Positions 1 to 12,727 of a stretch of DNA of 64,000 bases are shown piece after piece. The position numbers and the translations under genes were made by a program. How positions within the stretch are numbered: the first letter of the stretch is position 1; the number at the start of each line of letters is the position of its first letter. The stretch lies in the NCBI GenBank assembly GCA_030015575.1, contig JASDDO010000006.1:204047632-204111631 (forward strand). The letters are read 5' to 3'. The stretch comes from Agapanthus africanus (taxonomy: Eukaryota > Streptophyta > Magnoliopsida > Asparagales > Amaryllidaceae). Below the pieces are notes generated by a model that saw nothing but the letters and a program-made list of their open reading frames with translations, searched no databases and was not told where the DNA came from.

Positions 1-181
1 GAAAGAAAACTAGAGTTAGAGATTTTAAATGGCGACTCCTAAAACTTTTAAATTATGTTTCTCCGTTGATCCAGTTTTGGGTGGTTTAGATTTCTGGGTT
101 TTCGGCTTACTTAAGTTACGTACGCCTTTAGACGTTACGTAGTTTAAGTGCCAGTTACGGGCCGAATTTCGGGTCGTGACA
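1..181 (+). mobile_element. Ty3/gypsy LTR K, 3' end (partial copy)
   Basis: This is the end of a Ty3/gypsy-type LTR whose longer part is visible in the next units (8756-10222). It stops at a GGGTCGTGACA terminus typical of plant chromovirus (Del/Tekay-like) LTRs, then joins copia LTR sequence. Assignment rests on the terminus and general LTR character; no gypsy coding region is present. Confidence 0.65.
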
Positions 182-825
182 AGCTTTGACCATATGACCA
201 TTTTGTTTCATGCTTAACCCTAACCATTCCAATCAACCACGATTCATTCTCTACACATAACCATGGTTTGAATATGATAAGTATTGATTTTCTTTTCCTT
301 TTTTAATTAACACTTATCATATTCTTTCTTGCTTCTTCTTCTTCTTCACTTGAAGAAAGCTTGCTTCAACAATGGCAACTTGAGCAAATGAGTGAGAAAT
401 CCAAATCTAAAGAGAACCCACTTCCTATTTCTTCATCCTCTACCTCTTGCCAAGTAGTAGAGTGTGTTTTCTTCACAAGTTTCATGACTTGGCGAAGTGG
501 GAGCTTGATCTTGCGATGCCTCGACGTAGATCATCTTCGGCACGTCGTCGATGACCTAACCCGCTTTTTCTCCGATGAAGCCGACGCTAGAGCACGGGAT
601 TTGATATGGAAAGCGAGGAGACTTCATTGCGGAGCTATGGAGGTGGAGAAACGGATCTACAAAGGTTGTATGTTCGTTTACTTTTAGTTAAAGTAGTTAA
701 CTAGTTGCTTTGTCGCCTAAAATTCTAGCCAACGATCTTGTTAGGGTTTCTCGGCACCGCAATTTTTGTAAATTGGCATGGTTGATGCCTTGTGAGACCT
801 CTTGAGAGTGCCTAGGAACCCTACA
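182..825 (+). mobile_element. Copia LTR J, 3' tail, plus orientation
   Basis: About 644 bp of a copia LTR reading on the plus strand and ending CCTACA at 825. It is an inverted, diverged copy of the A LTR tail at 2689-3330. The left part of this LTR is cut off by gypsy LTR K. The short open frames here lie in LTR sequence and are not genes. Confidence 0.85.
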
Positions 826-2675
826 CTATGTATTGTATCTATCACAAAACATCACATGATCACATCACAAATATCGCAGCAGAAGAAACATATGAAATAT
901 TAGATATACTAGGACGTCCGTGTTTTCAATACGAGTCAGTATAAAACACGGATTCCACGGTCACGATGAATAGCCAAACCCACACCCCTAGACCCCTACG
1001 AGAGTGGCAAGCAACCCTACCAATTCTAGAGTTAGGAGACCCGGACTCGACTCCTCGAGTTGGTCTCCCACTGGACTCCAGAACCCGGTTACTTGTGCCC
1101 TCCTCCTTGGGTCTATCCTAGTGCGGAAAAGTAAATAATATACATCAACGGTGACAACTTCCGCAACCTGGAAGTGCCCCAATAAAAGAATATTACATAC
1201 AATTTTTTTTACATGAATGAAAATGAAAAACACTCATCTCACATAAAAACCCCCGGCTATTCAAACACGACAATCCAATATAACATATCCAGCAACACAT
1301 AACATCACATGTCATCAACGTAAGTAAACATGCGTATCCCAATTGTCGTTGACATATAGCAACGAAACCGGCGATATCACATATTACACTTGCGGTCACA
1401 GAAAAGAAAGTGTGAAACTACAACAGTTGGAATCCGCAACCTCCTTAGACATCGCATGCCTAAACCAATGAATTCCTTAGACATCACATGCCTAACGATT
1501 ATAAACCCCGCATTTTAGTCTCATTATTGAAAACACTTTTCAATATCAGGTCGGGCAATTCAACAAGATTCCCGACATCCTGATCGAATGCTCGTCGCAA
1601 ACTTTAGTAGGCGGCCGCACCCCCGATACCGTCGACGAAGTGCACCAAGGCGGAACACCGCTACCGCGAGCACCCGAACGGATGATTTCGGCGACGGGGT
1701 TCTCCTACAGTCACTTGGTCGGGGCTATGGGGTGTAGCTATCTATTAAGTTTATTCGGCGAGTATCCGCGTACACTATGTGATTGCGACGGACTTTTGAT
1801 CACATCAAAATTCCGTGGCAACCGATCAAGTGAGACTAAACTGCTATGTTTATAACATTCATATTACTTATCTCATAACTATTTATGAATTCCAATTATT
1901 GTATCACATTACGGACAAGATAGAAAATGTTAAACTTTTCGATCGAACAATCGAACACCCAAGTTTTCCCGATACAGCTCAACACATGAAATAAGTCTAA
2001 AAACATTCAGTTCGTGCCTCAGTACCAACGGTCCAGCCGTAGAAGGGTCAAGCCAACGCCTCACATGTGGCACGCCGTACTGCCCCAAACCCGAAGGTTC
2101 AAAGGGAAGTTCAAGACGATCACATAATCGAGTTAATGTTTGTTGTCTTCTAGAGGGTCCATTGAGTTACTTGCACTACTTAGAACGTCTTCAAACCACG
2201 GAAAAATCCAACACATGGAAATTTCCCGACAGGGGAAAAAGTGGGTATTTATATCCGGTCGAACTTTTTAACATATTCAAAAATTATCCGGAAAACACAT
2301 AGACAAAATTAGACAATCCGATCGAATAATCGAATCCCCAAAACAACCCCAGAAAACTCAACAGTGGAGTGTATTTTAAAAATTCCCAGAAAATACAGCA
2401 CAAAAAATTAGGAATTACTATGCAAATTACAAAAGCTGATGTGACTACTTGGCCGCGGAACCGCCGCACGAGCCATGCTCGTGCCGCGGTTCCGCCGCAC
2501 TTTGGAGGAATCATGAGCACGTGCTCCACAGTAATTCTTCAAATTCCCTGCTGAATTTTTTGGCAATTTTTAATTCACAAAAATCCAAATTTTCAGAAAA
2601 TTTCCAGAGAGCATTTTGGATTAGGGTCGTTCGGATTTTAAACGTCGTCTACACTTCACCTAAGGCTCTAGCTAG
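826..2675 (-). mobile_element. Copia element A, untranslated leader
   Basis: Sequence downstream (minus strand) of the A primer-binding site. It contains a GC-rich palindrome about 180 nt from the primer site (2451-2500) and a block at about 990-1140 that matches the leader of element D at 50220-50400 in reverse complement. No gag or pol of A follows, because LTR J interrupts the leader at 825/826. Confidence 0.8.
2451..2500 (-). promoter_or_regulatory. GC-rich leader hairpin, element A
   Basis: Imperfect palindrome. The inner arms GCACGAGC and GCTCGTGC flank a 3-nt loop, and CGCGGAACC pairs outward with GGTTCCGCG-like sequence. Equivalent GC-rich palindromes lie at the same distance from the primer site in elements D and C. 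Confidence 0.6.
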
Positions 2676-2687
2676 GCTCTGATACCA
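2676..2687 (-). promoter_or_regulatory. Primer-binding site of element A (initiator tRNA-Met)
   Basis: On the minus strand this reads TGGTATCAGAGC, the standard plant copia primer site complementary to the 3' end of initiator tRNA-Met. It lies one base beyond the LTR terminus (…CCTACA), showing that the LTR at 2689 is a 5' LTR in minus orientation. Confidence 0.95.
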
Positions 2688-2688
2688 C

Positions 2689-4100
2689 TGTAGGGTTCCT
2701 AGGCATTCAAAGGAGGTCTCACAAGGCATCAACCATACCAATTTCAAATTTTACAAGTGCCGAGAAACCCTAATACGGATCGTTGACTAGAGATTAGGCG
2801 AAACTTGCAACTAGTTAACTGCTTAACTAAGAGTTAACGAAAATACAACCTTTGTAGATCCGGTCCTCCACCTCCATAGCTCTGTGATGATATCTCCTCG
2901 CTGCGATCCTCGGATCCCGGGCTCTAGCGTCGGCTTCATCGGAGAAATGGGCGGGCTAGGTCATCGACTTCGATGCCGAAGATGATCTACGTCGAGGCAA
3001 CACAAGATCAAGCTACAACTTCACCAAGTCAAGAAACTTGTGAAGAAAACACCCTATACTACTTGGCAAGTGGTAGAGGATGAAGAAATAGGAAGTGGGT
3101 TCACTTTAGAATTGGATTTCTCACTCATTTCATCAAGTCACCATTGATGGTTGCAAGCTTTTCTTCTTGATGAAGAAGAAGAAGAAGAGAAAGAATATGA
3201 TAAGTGATTTTCAAAATAGAAAATAAATGAATACTTATCATATTGCCACCATAGTTAGGTGTAGAGAATAAACCATGGTTAGTTTGAATGGTTAGGGTTA
3301 AACGTGAAGACAAAATGGTCACTTAGTCAAAGCTTCATGAAGCTTCAACAAGAAAACAAATCAAGCCACCATTTTTCCTTTTGCCAAAATGAATAATAAA
3401 TAAATAAATAGATAAGTAAATAAAATCAAAACCCTAACCATTACATAACCATGGTTTAATCTTAACATACACCCTAACTATCATGTATCATCAAACATGA
3501 TACAATCAAATGTACAAAAGTATATCACATATACAATGTGCACATCAAGTGAGAAAATCCATTTAAAGTGAACCAATACTAGTTAATGTAAAGTAATATA
3601 TCAAATATATAATTATGCATTAAATCATTAAATCAACACTTGATTTAACGATCCGGTCATATCTCATATAACCGACTAATATCCAATGTATCGGCTTATC
3701 GAATCAATCCTTGAATCGATAACTAGGTTATATCGCATTCTACCAATTGATACATTCATCGCGAGAATGGAATACGGTATCACATACACGCATTATTCTC
3801 GGTCCCGCACATATCTCATATGCGCTCCTATTTCGTTTCGCTTGAGCCAGGAAACCTCTGTGTAGGACTCTAAAGACTCGTCAATACGCCGGCAGCAGGT
3901 GATGATCATATCAAACACCCACAAGCCGCAAGCGGTCTGCTAAACGTAACGGCCACCCGGGTATTGAGCGATCAGAAGATCGACGAGCAAGCCCGCTCAC
4001 ACTCCTATGAATCCAACCAGTAACACTTACCGTACAGTCCGGTCTCGTCGTCTGATATGTCGCATATCTTGCCTAGGGGTGGTAAACGTCAGACCCCAAT
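2689..4100 (-). mobile_element. Copia element A 5' LTR, R/U5 part
   Basis: The terminus CCTACA (minus strand) sits at 2689 beside the primer site. The segment runs to the CCAAT at 4096-4100, where element B is inserted. The missing U3 half of this LTR is found only in the right flank of the array (40868-41666), starting with the same CCAAT. Combined length is about 2.2 kb. Confidence 0.88.
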
Positions 4101-6268
4101 TGTAGGGTTGCTAGGCACGCGCACAAGGATCTACGAGGCATCAACCATGCCCGATTTAAAATTTAGCCGTGCCGAACAACCCGAATACGGAACTTTAAAC
4201 TAGAGATTAGGCGAAAACAAGCATGCTAAACATTTTAACACTAAGTGAGAGGGATTACAACCTTTGTAGATCCAGTCCTTCACTTCATATGCTCCGTGTT
4301 GTGGTCCCTTCGCTGCGATCATCGGGATCCGGACTCTCGAGAGGTTCCACGAAGAGAAAGACGCAACCTTTGCTTCCGATCTTCGATACTAAGATGATCT
4401 ACCTTGAAGTTTCTTTAACACAAGCTAACACTCATGAAATGATGTGAACACCCTCATCTAAATGGCAAGGGAAGATGAGGATGATGAAGTAGGATTTTTT
4501 CTCTCTTTATTTATCTTTTTCTCATATTTATTCATCACCTTTTGAAAAACAAGTAAACTTTTTCATGGAAGAATGAAGGAGGAAGAAGATGAATAATGTT
4601 AGTATCATTTTGTGATGAATAAAAAAAGAAATGATATGAAGAATAATGCAACCATGGTTGACTTAACCATTGTAGAGAATTGACTAGGGTTAGGGTTTGG
4701 GTTGGGTTAAAGAATGAGTCACTTACAAATATCTTTTCCAAAACAAAAAGAAAACCTTCTAGAAACATCTAGAAAGTTTAACCCTAATCCAAACCCTAAT
4801 CATGTTTAAACTCCACTAAACAAGTTGCATTAGTTATCATATCATGTTAAAATATTATATATCACATATATAATATTTATCGTAACAAAATAAAATAATA
4901 CAATTAACATATATCGCATATATATCAATGTATTACCCGAGTGAGAAAAAGAATCTTTTAGTGAGCAAATGTTAGTTAATGTAATTTAATATATCATATA
5001 TATTATTATACATTAAATTATCGAATCAACACTTGATTCGACAATCCGGCTATATCGCATATAACCGACTAATATTTATCCGTACCGATTCATCGAATCA
5101 ACACTTGATCCGATGACCCGGCTGATATCAAATATCGCGAGAATATAATACGGTATCACATATCGCATTATCCTCGGTCCCGCACATATCACATATGTGC
5201 CCCTACTCCGTTTTGCCTGAGGCAAGAAACCTCTGTGTAGGACTCTAAAGAATCGTCAATACGCCGGCAGTAGGTGATGATCATATCAAACACCCACAAG
5301 CTGCAAGCAGTCAGCTAAACGTAACAGCTACCCAGGTATTGAGCGCTCAGAAGATCAACAAGCAAGCCTGTAACTTCTCCTGTGAATCCAAACAGTAACA
5401 CTCCCGTACAGTCCGGTCTCGTCGTCTGATATGTTGCATATCTCGCCTAGGGGTGGTAAACGTCAGACCCCAGTAGCTCGATAAGTCGTGTCGATATGAG
5501 GTCTATAACAGTTCGAGAAACTACTGATAACACTTACCAGTAAATCTCAGCAACCCTGGCCAGGGATTTCCAGTTATAGCCAATCGAACACAGCACAACA
5601 TCAACTCCCTATACCGGGAGAGACGAATCCTCTCCTATCGCTCATTGCCTCCATGTGATTCGGGACTGTACCCAAAAGCCACCTTTTTGCACGCCCTCTT
5701 GGACGTGGTATGATGGAAATCAAAGCACAGTGGGAACCACACAAGACTGTATGACGATCTCGGGTCAACAGACTACTCTGTATCAGTGTCACCGGAGAAC
5801 TGCCATCTGACGTATGGTATAATACCATCTGGGAGTTCTCGGAGAGTCCGTCCAGTGTACCCAGTCTCCACTGAGCACCCGTACACCATCTTTGATGTCA
5901 AACACCGATGGATATGGGATCATCCATCGCCCATCATATGGGTCAAGATGCGTATACGCTAGTCTACTCTGGTGCATCGATGCCCTGTCTCGATACACCC
6001 ACGACTAGGAACAGTTATAGGATGTACTCGTCGACTACCATGGCCCCACTAGTATGATCTCATCATAGTCCCAGTAGTCGAGTACATATCCTAAGGGCTT
6101 TATCAACATGTAACATAGAGACAATCAGAGTATACGTTAAGATAAAGTACAACCAGATAGCATACTATCATGTCGAGCAAGAAAGTCCTCCCTATATATG
6201 TCCTAGCATCCACTACAATATACATCGTATGTACAGTAATGGCCTCTAGGGCATACATATAACTAACA
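4101..6268 (-). mobile_element. Copia element B 3' LTR, complete
   Basis: A complete 2168-bp LTR on the minus strand, beginning TGTTAGTTATATG at 6268 and ending …CAACCCTACA at 4101. A polypurine tract abuts its start and a CCAAT target duplication abuts its end. Short frames inside it are LTR sequence. Confidence 0.93.
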
Positions 6269-6283
6269 ATCTCCCACTTGCGC
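6269..6283 (-). promoter_or_regulatory. Polypurine tract of element B
   Basis: The minus strand reads GCGCAAGTGGGAGAT directly before the LTR TGTTAG. This is the usual plant copia plus-strand primer, and it proves that 4101-6268 is a 3' LTR. Confidence 0.92.
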
Positions 6284-7926
6284 TAGGGCCATCTGTTATG
6301 GTATCGCATACCCAACAATTAGCTGCGGTTGTAGTATCTCATACTCAACCATCCCTTAAGAGTCTCTACTAGGAAAAAGGCTTTTGTGAGTGGATCCGCG
6401 CTGTTGTCCTCTGTGTCTACTCTCCTAACCTCGATCTCCCTGGAGATCAACCATCTCCATGATCAGGTGATACTGCCCAAGAATTATATCTGGATTTCTG
6501 ATGGGACGGTAGTTCCTTGGCTAAAGCCACAACCCCATTTCCACACAATGGTAGGAACGAAGTTCATCTTATGAACTTAAATATATCCAGACTGCCTCTT
6601 TGGTAGCATCCTTGGTAACGATGTATCTTGCCTTTAATCATCTAGTATGTCACGGTATCTAGCTTGGAACTCTTCCATCATACCGTCCCTCCACTGAGGG
6701 TGTAGACAATGCCTGCGACTGACATTCAGTCATCCTTATCACCCTGGAACCCTTCCAGTGATTCTCCCCAGGATCAATTGATACCATCTCACTACAACTA
6801 GTGAGTATCCTAACATCCAATTAGATCTATCTCATAGATCCAAAACCCTGGATTTAGGAGGTATCGCTTTGATCCTATACGGAGAATCCTTGTGATAAGC
6901 GGAGATTGACCGATCGTAGCATAGGAAACTCTTTCCCTATCAAGAGTATGACATCCACGTACTCTACGAGGATCACCACCATACTCTCTACTACCTTTTC
7001 GTATATACAAGGTTCATCTACCATTTTGATGAAGTCAAATTCTTTGACTACCACATCAAAACAGATGTTCCAACTCCGCGATGCCTGTTTTATCATATAA
7101 AACATCTTGCACACGTTTCCGCTGCTCCCACTGTCTACGAAGCCCTCTGGCTGTGTACTTATAGATGCTCTTTTCTAAAACATCATTTAGAAAAGCAGTC
7201 ATGACACCCAACCACCAGATATCGTAGTCATGGTATGTAGCCGTGGCAAGTAAGATCTGGATGGACTTAAGCATAAATCCTTAGAAAAGGTTTCAACATA
7301 ATCCATACCTGGTCTTATGATGCAAACCTTTAACAAGTCTAGCTTTGAAAGTCTCAACTTTTCAATGTACACCAAGCAATCTTCTCAAGATATACTTGCT
7401 CCTGATGGGGATTTAACCCTTCAGATAAAGCAACCAAAGTCCATACTTTGTCGGTGTATAAGGATTCCATCTTAGATCGATAAGCATCCAGCCATTCTTA
7501 CAGAGTCTCACTCCTGATGGCCAGCTCGAAACTAGTTGGGCCATCATCTCATGATGCAATCCTCGCTCCCACTGTCATAGAGAAACCGAAGTATCTCTCA
7601 GGTGGGTGAGGAACCCTACTAGATCGGCGGCGAGGCTGAGGTTCGTTGGAAACTATTGAATCCTTTAGTTCTACCAAATCATCAGCTGTAGTTTGTATAG
7701 CTGGAACATTTCCAGTTCTACATAACAGACCATGCCTCGAGCTTGTCCGGATTTTGCTTTTAGACATAGGCCGGACAACCCCAAATCTTAACAAACTTAA
7801 GATATGGGCTCTTCCCATTCATATCACATATGAAGTGGTAGACAACTGATTTGATTTGAACCCTATTCAACAGGTATGCAGCTTCTCAAGTGCATAACTC
7901 CCAAAAGGAAATCGGAAACTCAGTAG
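6269..7926 (-). pseudogene. Element B pol remnant: integrase C-terminal linker, RT and RNase H end, truncated
   Basis: Minus-strand reading from 7926 down recalls copia pol in order: the linker after integrase with the RRSSRVPHPPERYFG motif (about 7570-7640), the RT block TAFLN (about 7185-7215), the RT block KQASRSWN (about 7060-7100), then the ADPLTKAF motif of the RNase H end (about 6370-6400). The frame is broken by stops and shifts. Two RT catalytic aspartates are gone: the expected MDVKTAFLN reads LGVMTAFLN (Gly codon 7206-7208), and the YVDD box reads YVDV (6950-6961). The upstream integrase, protease and gag are missing from this copy because the array joint cuts at 7926. No active enzyme can come from it. 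Confidence 0.9.
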
Positions 7927-8755
7927 CGTCAGTCCCCCAATAGCGGTACAAGTCGTGCCGGAGCGAAGCCCAAAACACCCTGAGATAACACTGGAAACCT
8001 ACCAGTATATCTCGTTTGCCCTGGCCAGGGACTACTCGTGTAATGGCTCTCCTAGACACAGCGCGATGTCAACCCCCAATACCGGGAGAGACGAATCCTG
8101 TCTAACCGTCACTGCCTCCAAGTGCTTCGGGACTGCACCCAACCACCACCTGTTTGCACGACTCCTTTGAGCCGTGGTAGGGTAGTGATCAAAGTGCAGT
8201 GGGAACACACTCGAGGCGAAGTGCCAGTGTCAAGTCAGCGGACTAAGCTGTACTCATGTCACCTGGGAACTGATGACTGACAATAGGTATAATACCAACC
8301 TGTCAGTTCCCGACGAGTCCTGTCCAGTGTACTCGTAACCCAACGAGCACCCGTATACTATCTCCAGTACGACGTACTGATGGCTGTGGGACAGACCATC
8401 TCCCACACTGGGATGAGAAGCGCATACGCTAGTCTACTCCGGAGTATCGATGCCCTGTCTCGATAGTCCTGCGACTAGGGACCTGTATAAGGATGTGCTT
8501 ATAGATTACCCAGCCCCCACTAGTGTGACTGCCATCACAACGCTGGTAATCAAGCAAAGATCCTAAGGGCTCCACTAATGCGTATAAGTGATATAGTAAA
8601 ATAAACACAAGTACACATTGAAGTAGAGACAAACCAAGTAGCATACTACTATTTTGAGCAAGATTGTATATACAAGGTGAATATCCCAAGCATCCATTAA
8701 GTAATATACAAACTAGTATGATACAGTAATGGCCTCTAGGGCATATACACTAACA
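7927..8755 (-). mobile_element. Copia LTR L, U3 part
   Basis: On the minus strand it starts TGTTAGTGTATATGCCC at 8755, like the D and E LTRs, and runs 829 bp to …GGGGGACTGACG, where it joins element B pol. The same U3/R sequence continues normally at 63656 onward in LTR E, showing what has been lost. Confidence 0.9.
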
Positions 8756-10222
8756 TACCATGCTATATTACTTGTTCGCACATATACCATGCTATATTAT
8801 TTGTTAGCACATATACCTTGCTATTGTTATATGATCAGTTGTTATTGCATATATATCAGTGGTATGGGACGCTGTGTATATATGTATTATGGATTTGGAT
8901 ATTACAGTTTTTATAGCATATATATCGGTGGTATGGGACGCCGTATATATATGTATTTGGATTGGATTTATATGATTTGTATTGCATATATATCGGTGGT
9001 ATGGGACGCTGTATATATATGTATTCTAGATTTGGATTCTTGGGATCCGCGAGATACATTATACGGACTTATGCATTTGAGATGCGATATGGGAAATTAA
9101 GGTGTCGATGTTGGGCACTTAATTTCCGAGAGATATATGGGGTTTGACAGACCGATACGTGGAAACGCAAGTATCGAGGTGGGATACTTGGTTTCGAGGA
9201 ACGTATGAATATCAGAAAGACCGATACGTGAGAACGCAAGTATCGAGGTAGGATACTTGGTTTTCGAGGAACGTATGGATATCAGTATTTATGTGTCGAT
9301 GTTTGACACTCAGGTTTCATGAGACGTACAGGATATGAGGGGCCGATCTGAGTATTTTGGGATTTGGGTGTTGTTGAGATACACCGTGTTTTTCATGCTG
9401 ATGATATGCGCATGAGATTATTTACTTTCCGCACTCAGTATTATATTGATATGAATATCATGATAGTTGTATATTCATATTGTCATACTCATGCTATCAG
9501 TTCACATGTTATTGATCATTGCTGTTAGTGCATACTTGCGATTACTGTATGATGTTAATTACTATTCACGAGTTGGCAACTCACCCCCGTTGTGCCACAG
9601 TTTTTGCAGGACTTACCCTCTGAGTAGTCGCGGCGGGGCAGCTTATCATCACTACTTTTGTGGATACCGCTACCTTGGGCAGTGAGGCCGTTGCATTATA
9701 GGTGGGTTTGCGGTTATCCGTTGTATATTGTATATCATTTGTTGGATCTAGTATTCTCCATCTACCCTTGTTGTATATGACTTAGAGACGACTTGTGAGA
9801 GATCAGTGTTGTATATTGGTTTTGGGAACCGTGCTCGTAGAAGCAGGTTATTTTGGAGATGTTTACTTCTTATATAGTCGTTCTCTTTGATATTTCTTCG
9901 CTTTGGCGTCGTATACTTGTTGTAGTGATTGTCTCCGCCGGTGGGCGTGATTTTTCTCCCACTTTGGATGTTTATATATTATCTGTGTTGTACCCGTTTA
10001 CGGGGCTAGTTTTACAAAGGAGGTGCTGCCGAAATTTTTATGAAAGAAAACTAGAGTTAGAGATTTTAAATGGCGACTCCTAAAACTTTTAAATTATGTT
10101 TCTCCGTTGATCCAGTTTTGGGTGGTTTAGATTTCTGGGTTTTCGGCTTACTTAAGTTACGTACGCCTTTAGACGTTACGTAGTTTAAGTGCCAGTTACG
10201 GGCCGAATTTCGGGTCGTGACA
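8756..10222 (+). mobile_element. Ty3/gypsy LTR K fragment
   Basis: About 1.47 kb of non-copia sequence ending GGGTCGTGACA, with a segment (about 9570-9620) resembling the ACTCACCCC…CAGG region common in Del/Tekay LTRs. It contains two sets of short internal repeats (8847-9045 and about 9148-9285). LTR L was probably inserted at its left edge. No coding domain is present, so family assignment is moderate. Confidence 0.65.
8847..9045 (+). repeat. Three ~68-bp tandem repeats inside LTR K
   Basis: Three copies starting at 8847, 8916 and 8984, each with the core GGTATGGGACGC flanked by ATATAT runs. A further two-copy ~70-bp repeat containing GACCGATACGTG follows at about 9148 and 9219. Both sets recur in every unit. 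Confidence 0.85.
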
Positions 10223-10866
10223 AGCTTTGACCATATGACCATTTTGTCTCATGCTTAACCCTAACCATTCCAATCAACCACGATTCATTCTCTACACATA
10301 ACCATGGTTTGAATATGATAAGTATTGATTTTCTTTTCCTTTTTTAATTAACACTTATCATATTCTTTCTTGCTTCTTCTTCTTCTTCACTTGAAGAAAG
10401 CTTGCTTCAACAATGGCAACTTGAGCAAATGAGTGAGAAATCCAAATCTAAAGAGAACCCACTTCCTATTTCTTCATCCTCTACCTCTTGCCAAGTAGTA
10501 GAGTGTGTTTTCTTCACAAGTTTCATGACTTGGTGAAGTGGGAGCTTGATCTTGCGATGCCTCGACGTAGATCATCTTCGGCACGTCGTCGATGACCTAA
10601 CCCGCTTTTTCTCCGATGAAGCCGACGCTAGAGCACGGGATTTGATATGGAAAGCGAGGAGACTTCATTGCGGAGCTATGGAGGTGGAGAAACGGATCTA
10701 CAAAGGTTGTATGTTCGTTTACTTTTAGTTAAAGTAGTTAACTAGTTGCTTTGTCGCCTAAAATTCTAGCCAACGATCTTGTTAGGGTTTCTCGGCACCG
10801 CAATTTTTGTAAATTGGCATGGTTGATGCCTTGTGAGACCTCTTGAGAGTGCCTAGGAACCCTACA
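10223..10866 (+). mobile_element. Copia LTR J tail, second unit
   Basis: Copy of 182-825, ending CCTACA at 10866. It differs by a few substitutions. Confidence 0.85.
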
Positions 10867-12714
10867 CTATGTATTGTATCTATCACAAAACATCACATGA
10901 TCACATCACAAATATCGCAGCAGAAGAAACATATGAAATATTAGATATACTAGGACGTCCGTGTTTTCAATACGAGTCAGTATAAAACACGGATTCCACG
11001 GTCACGATGAATAGCCAAACCCACACCCCTAGACCCCTACGAGAGTGGCAAGCAACCCTACCAATTCTAGAGTTAGGAGACCCGGACTCGACTCCTCGAG
11101 TTGGTCTCCCACTGGACTCCAGAACCCGGTTACTTGTGCCCTCCTCCTTGGGTCTATCCTAGTGCGGAAAAGTAAATAATATACATCAACGGTGACAACT
11201 TCCGCAACTGGAAGTGCCCCAATAAAAGAATATTACATACAATTTTTTTTACATGAATGAAAATGAAAAACACTCATCTCACATAAAAACCCCCGGCTAT
11301 TCAAACACGACAATCCAATATAACATATCCAGCAACACAGAACATCACATGTCATCAACGTAAGTAAACATGCGTATCCCAATTGTCGTTGACATATAGC
11401 AACGAAACCGGCGATATCACATATTACACTTGCGGTCACAGAAAAGAAAGTGTGAAACTACAACAGTTGGAATCCGCAACTCCTTAGACATCGCATGCCT
11501 AAACCAATGAATTCCTTAGACATCACATGCCTAACGATTATAAACCCCACATTTAGTCTCATTATTGAAAACACTTTTCAATATCAGGTCGGGCAATTCA
11601 ACAAGATTCCCGACATCCTGATCGAATGCTCGTCGCAAACTTTAGTAGGCGGCCGCACCCCCGATACCATCGACAGAAGTGCACCAAGGCGGAACACCGC
11701 TACCGCGAGCACCCGAACGGATGCTTTCGGCGACGGGGTTCTCCTACAGTCACTTGGTCGGGGCTATGGGGTGTAGCTATCTATTAAGTTTATTCGGCGA
11801 GTATCCGCGTACACTATGTGATTGCGACGGACTTTTGATCACATCAAAATTCCGTGGCAACCGATCAAGTGAGACTAAACTGCTATGTTTATAACATTCA
11901 TATTAGTTATCTCATAACTATTTATGAATTCCAATTATTGTATCACAATTACGGACAAGATAGAAAATGTTAAACTTTTCGATCGAACAATCGAACACCC
12001 AAGTTTTCCCGATACAGCTCAACACATGAAATAAGTCTAAAAACATTCAGTTCGTGCCTCAGTACCAACGGTCCAGCCGTAGAAGGGTCAAGCCAACGCC
12101 TCACATGTGGCACGCCGTACTGCCCCAAACCCGAAGGTTCAAAGGGAAGTCAAGACGATCACATAATCGAGTTAATGTTTGTTGTCTTCTAGAGGGTCCA
12201 TTGAGTTACTTGCACTACTTAGAACGTCTTCAAACCACGGAAAAATCCAACACATGGAAATTTCCCGACAGGGGAAAAAGTGGGTATTTATATCCGGTCG
12301 AACTTTTTAACATATTCAAAAATTATCCGGAAAACACATAGACAAAATTAGACAATCCGATCGAATAATCGAATCCCCAAAACAACCCCAGAAAACTCAA
12401 CAGTGGAGTGTATTTTAAAAGTTCCCAGAAAATACAGCACAAAAAATTAGGAATTACTATGCAAATTACAAAAGCTGATGTGACTACTTGGCCGCGGAAC
12501 CGCCGCACGAGCCATGCTCGTGCCGCGGTTCCGCCGCACTTTGGAGGAATCATGAGCACGTGCTCCACAGTAATTCTTCAAATTCCCTGCTGAATTTTTT
12601 GGCAATTTTTAATTCACAAAAATCCAAATTTTCAGAAAATTTCCAGAGAGCATTTTGGATTAGGGTCGTTCGGATTTCAAACGTCGTCTACACTTCACCT
12701 AAGGCTCTAGCTAG
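10867..12714 (-). mobile_element. Element A leader, second unit
   Basis: Copy of 826-2675 with the GC-rich hairpin at 12490-12539. It carries several single-base indels not shared by the other units. Confidence 0.8.
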
Positions 12715-12726
12715 GCTCTGATACCA
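12715..12726 (-). promoter_or_regulatory. Primer-binding site of element A, second unit
   Basis: Minus strand TGGTATCAGAGC, one base from the LTR terminus at 12728. Confidence 0.93.
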
Positions 12727-12727
12727 C

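Noticed and set aside
2676..2687. tRNA-Met gene
   Set aside because: Only the 12-nt complement of the tRNA 3' end is present, next to an LTR; it is a primer-binding site.
4683..4715. Interstitial telomere repeat (TTAGGG/TTTGGG-like run)
   Set aside because: Only two or three imperfect units, present within the B LTR in all copies; not a telomere tract.
8729..9147. Tyr-rich open frames of 60-123 codons over the gypsy LTR piece
   Set aside because: They follow ATATAT-rich tandem repeats, occur on both strands, and are interrupted by indels in other units.
8847..9285. Short repeats as a CRISPR-like array
   Set aside because: Only two or three direct copies of 68-70 bp without distinct spacers, inside a plant LTR.
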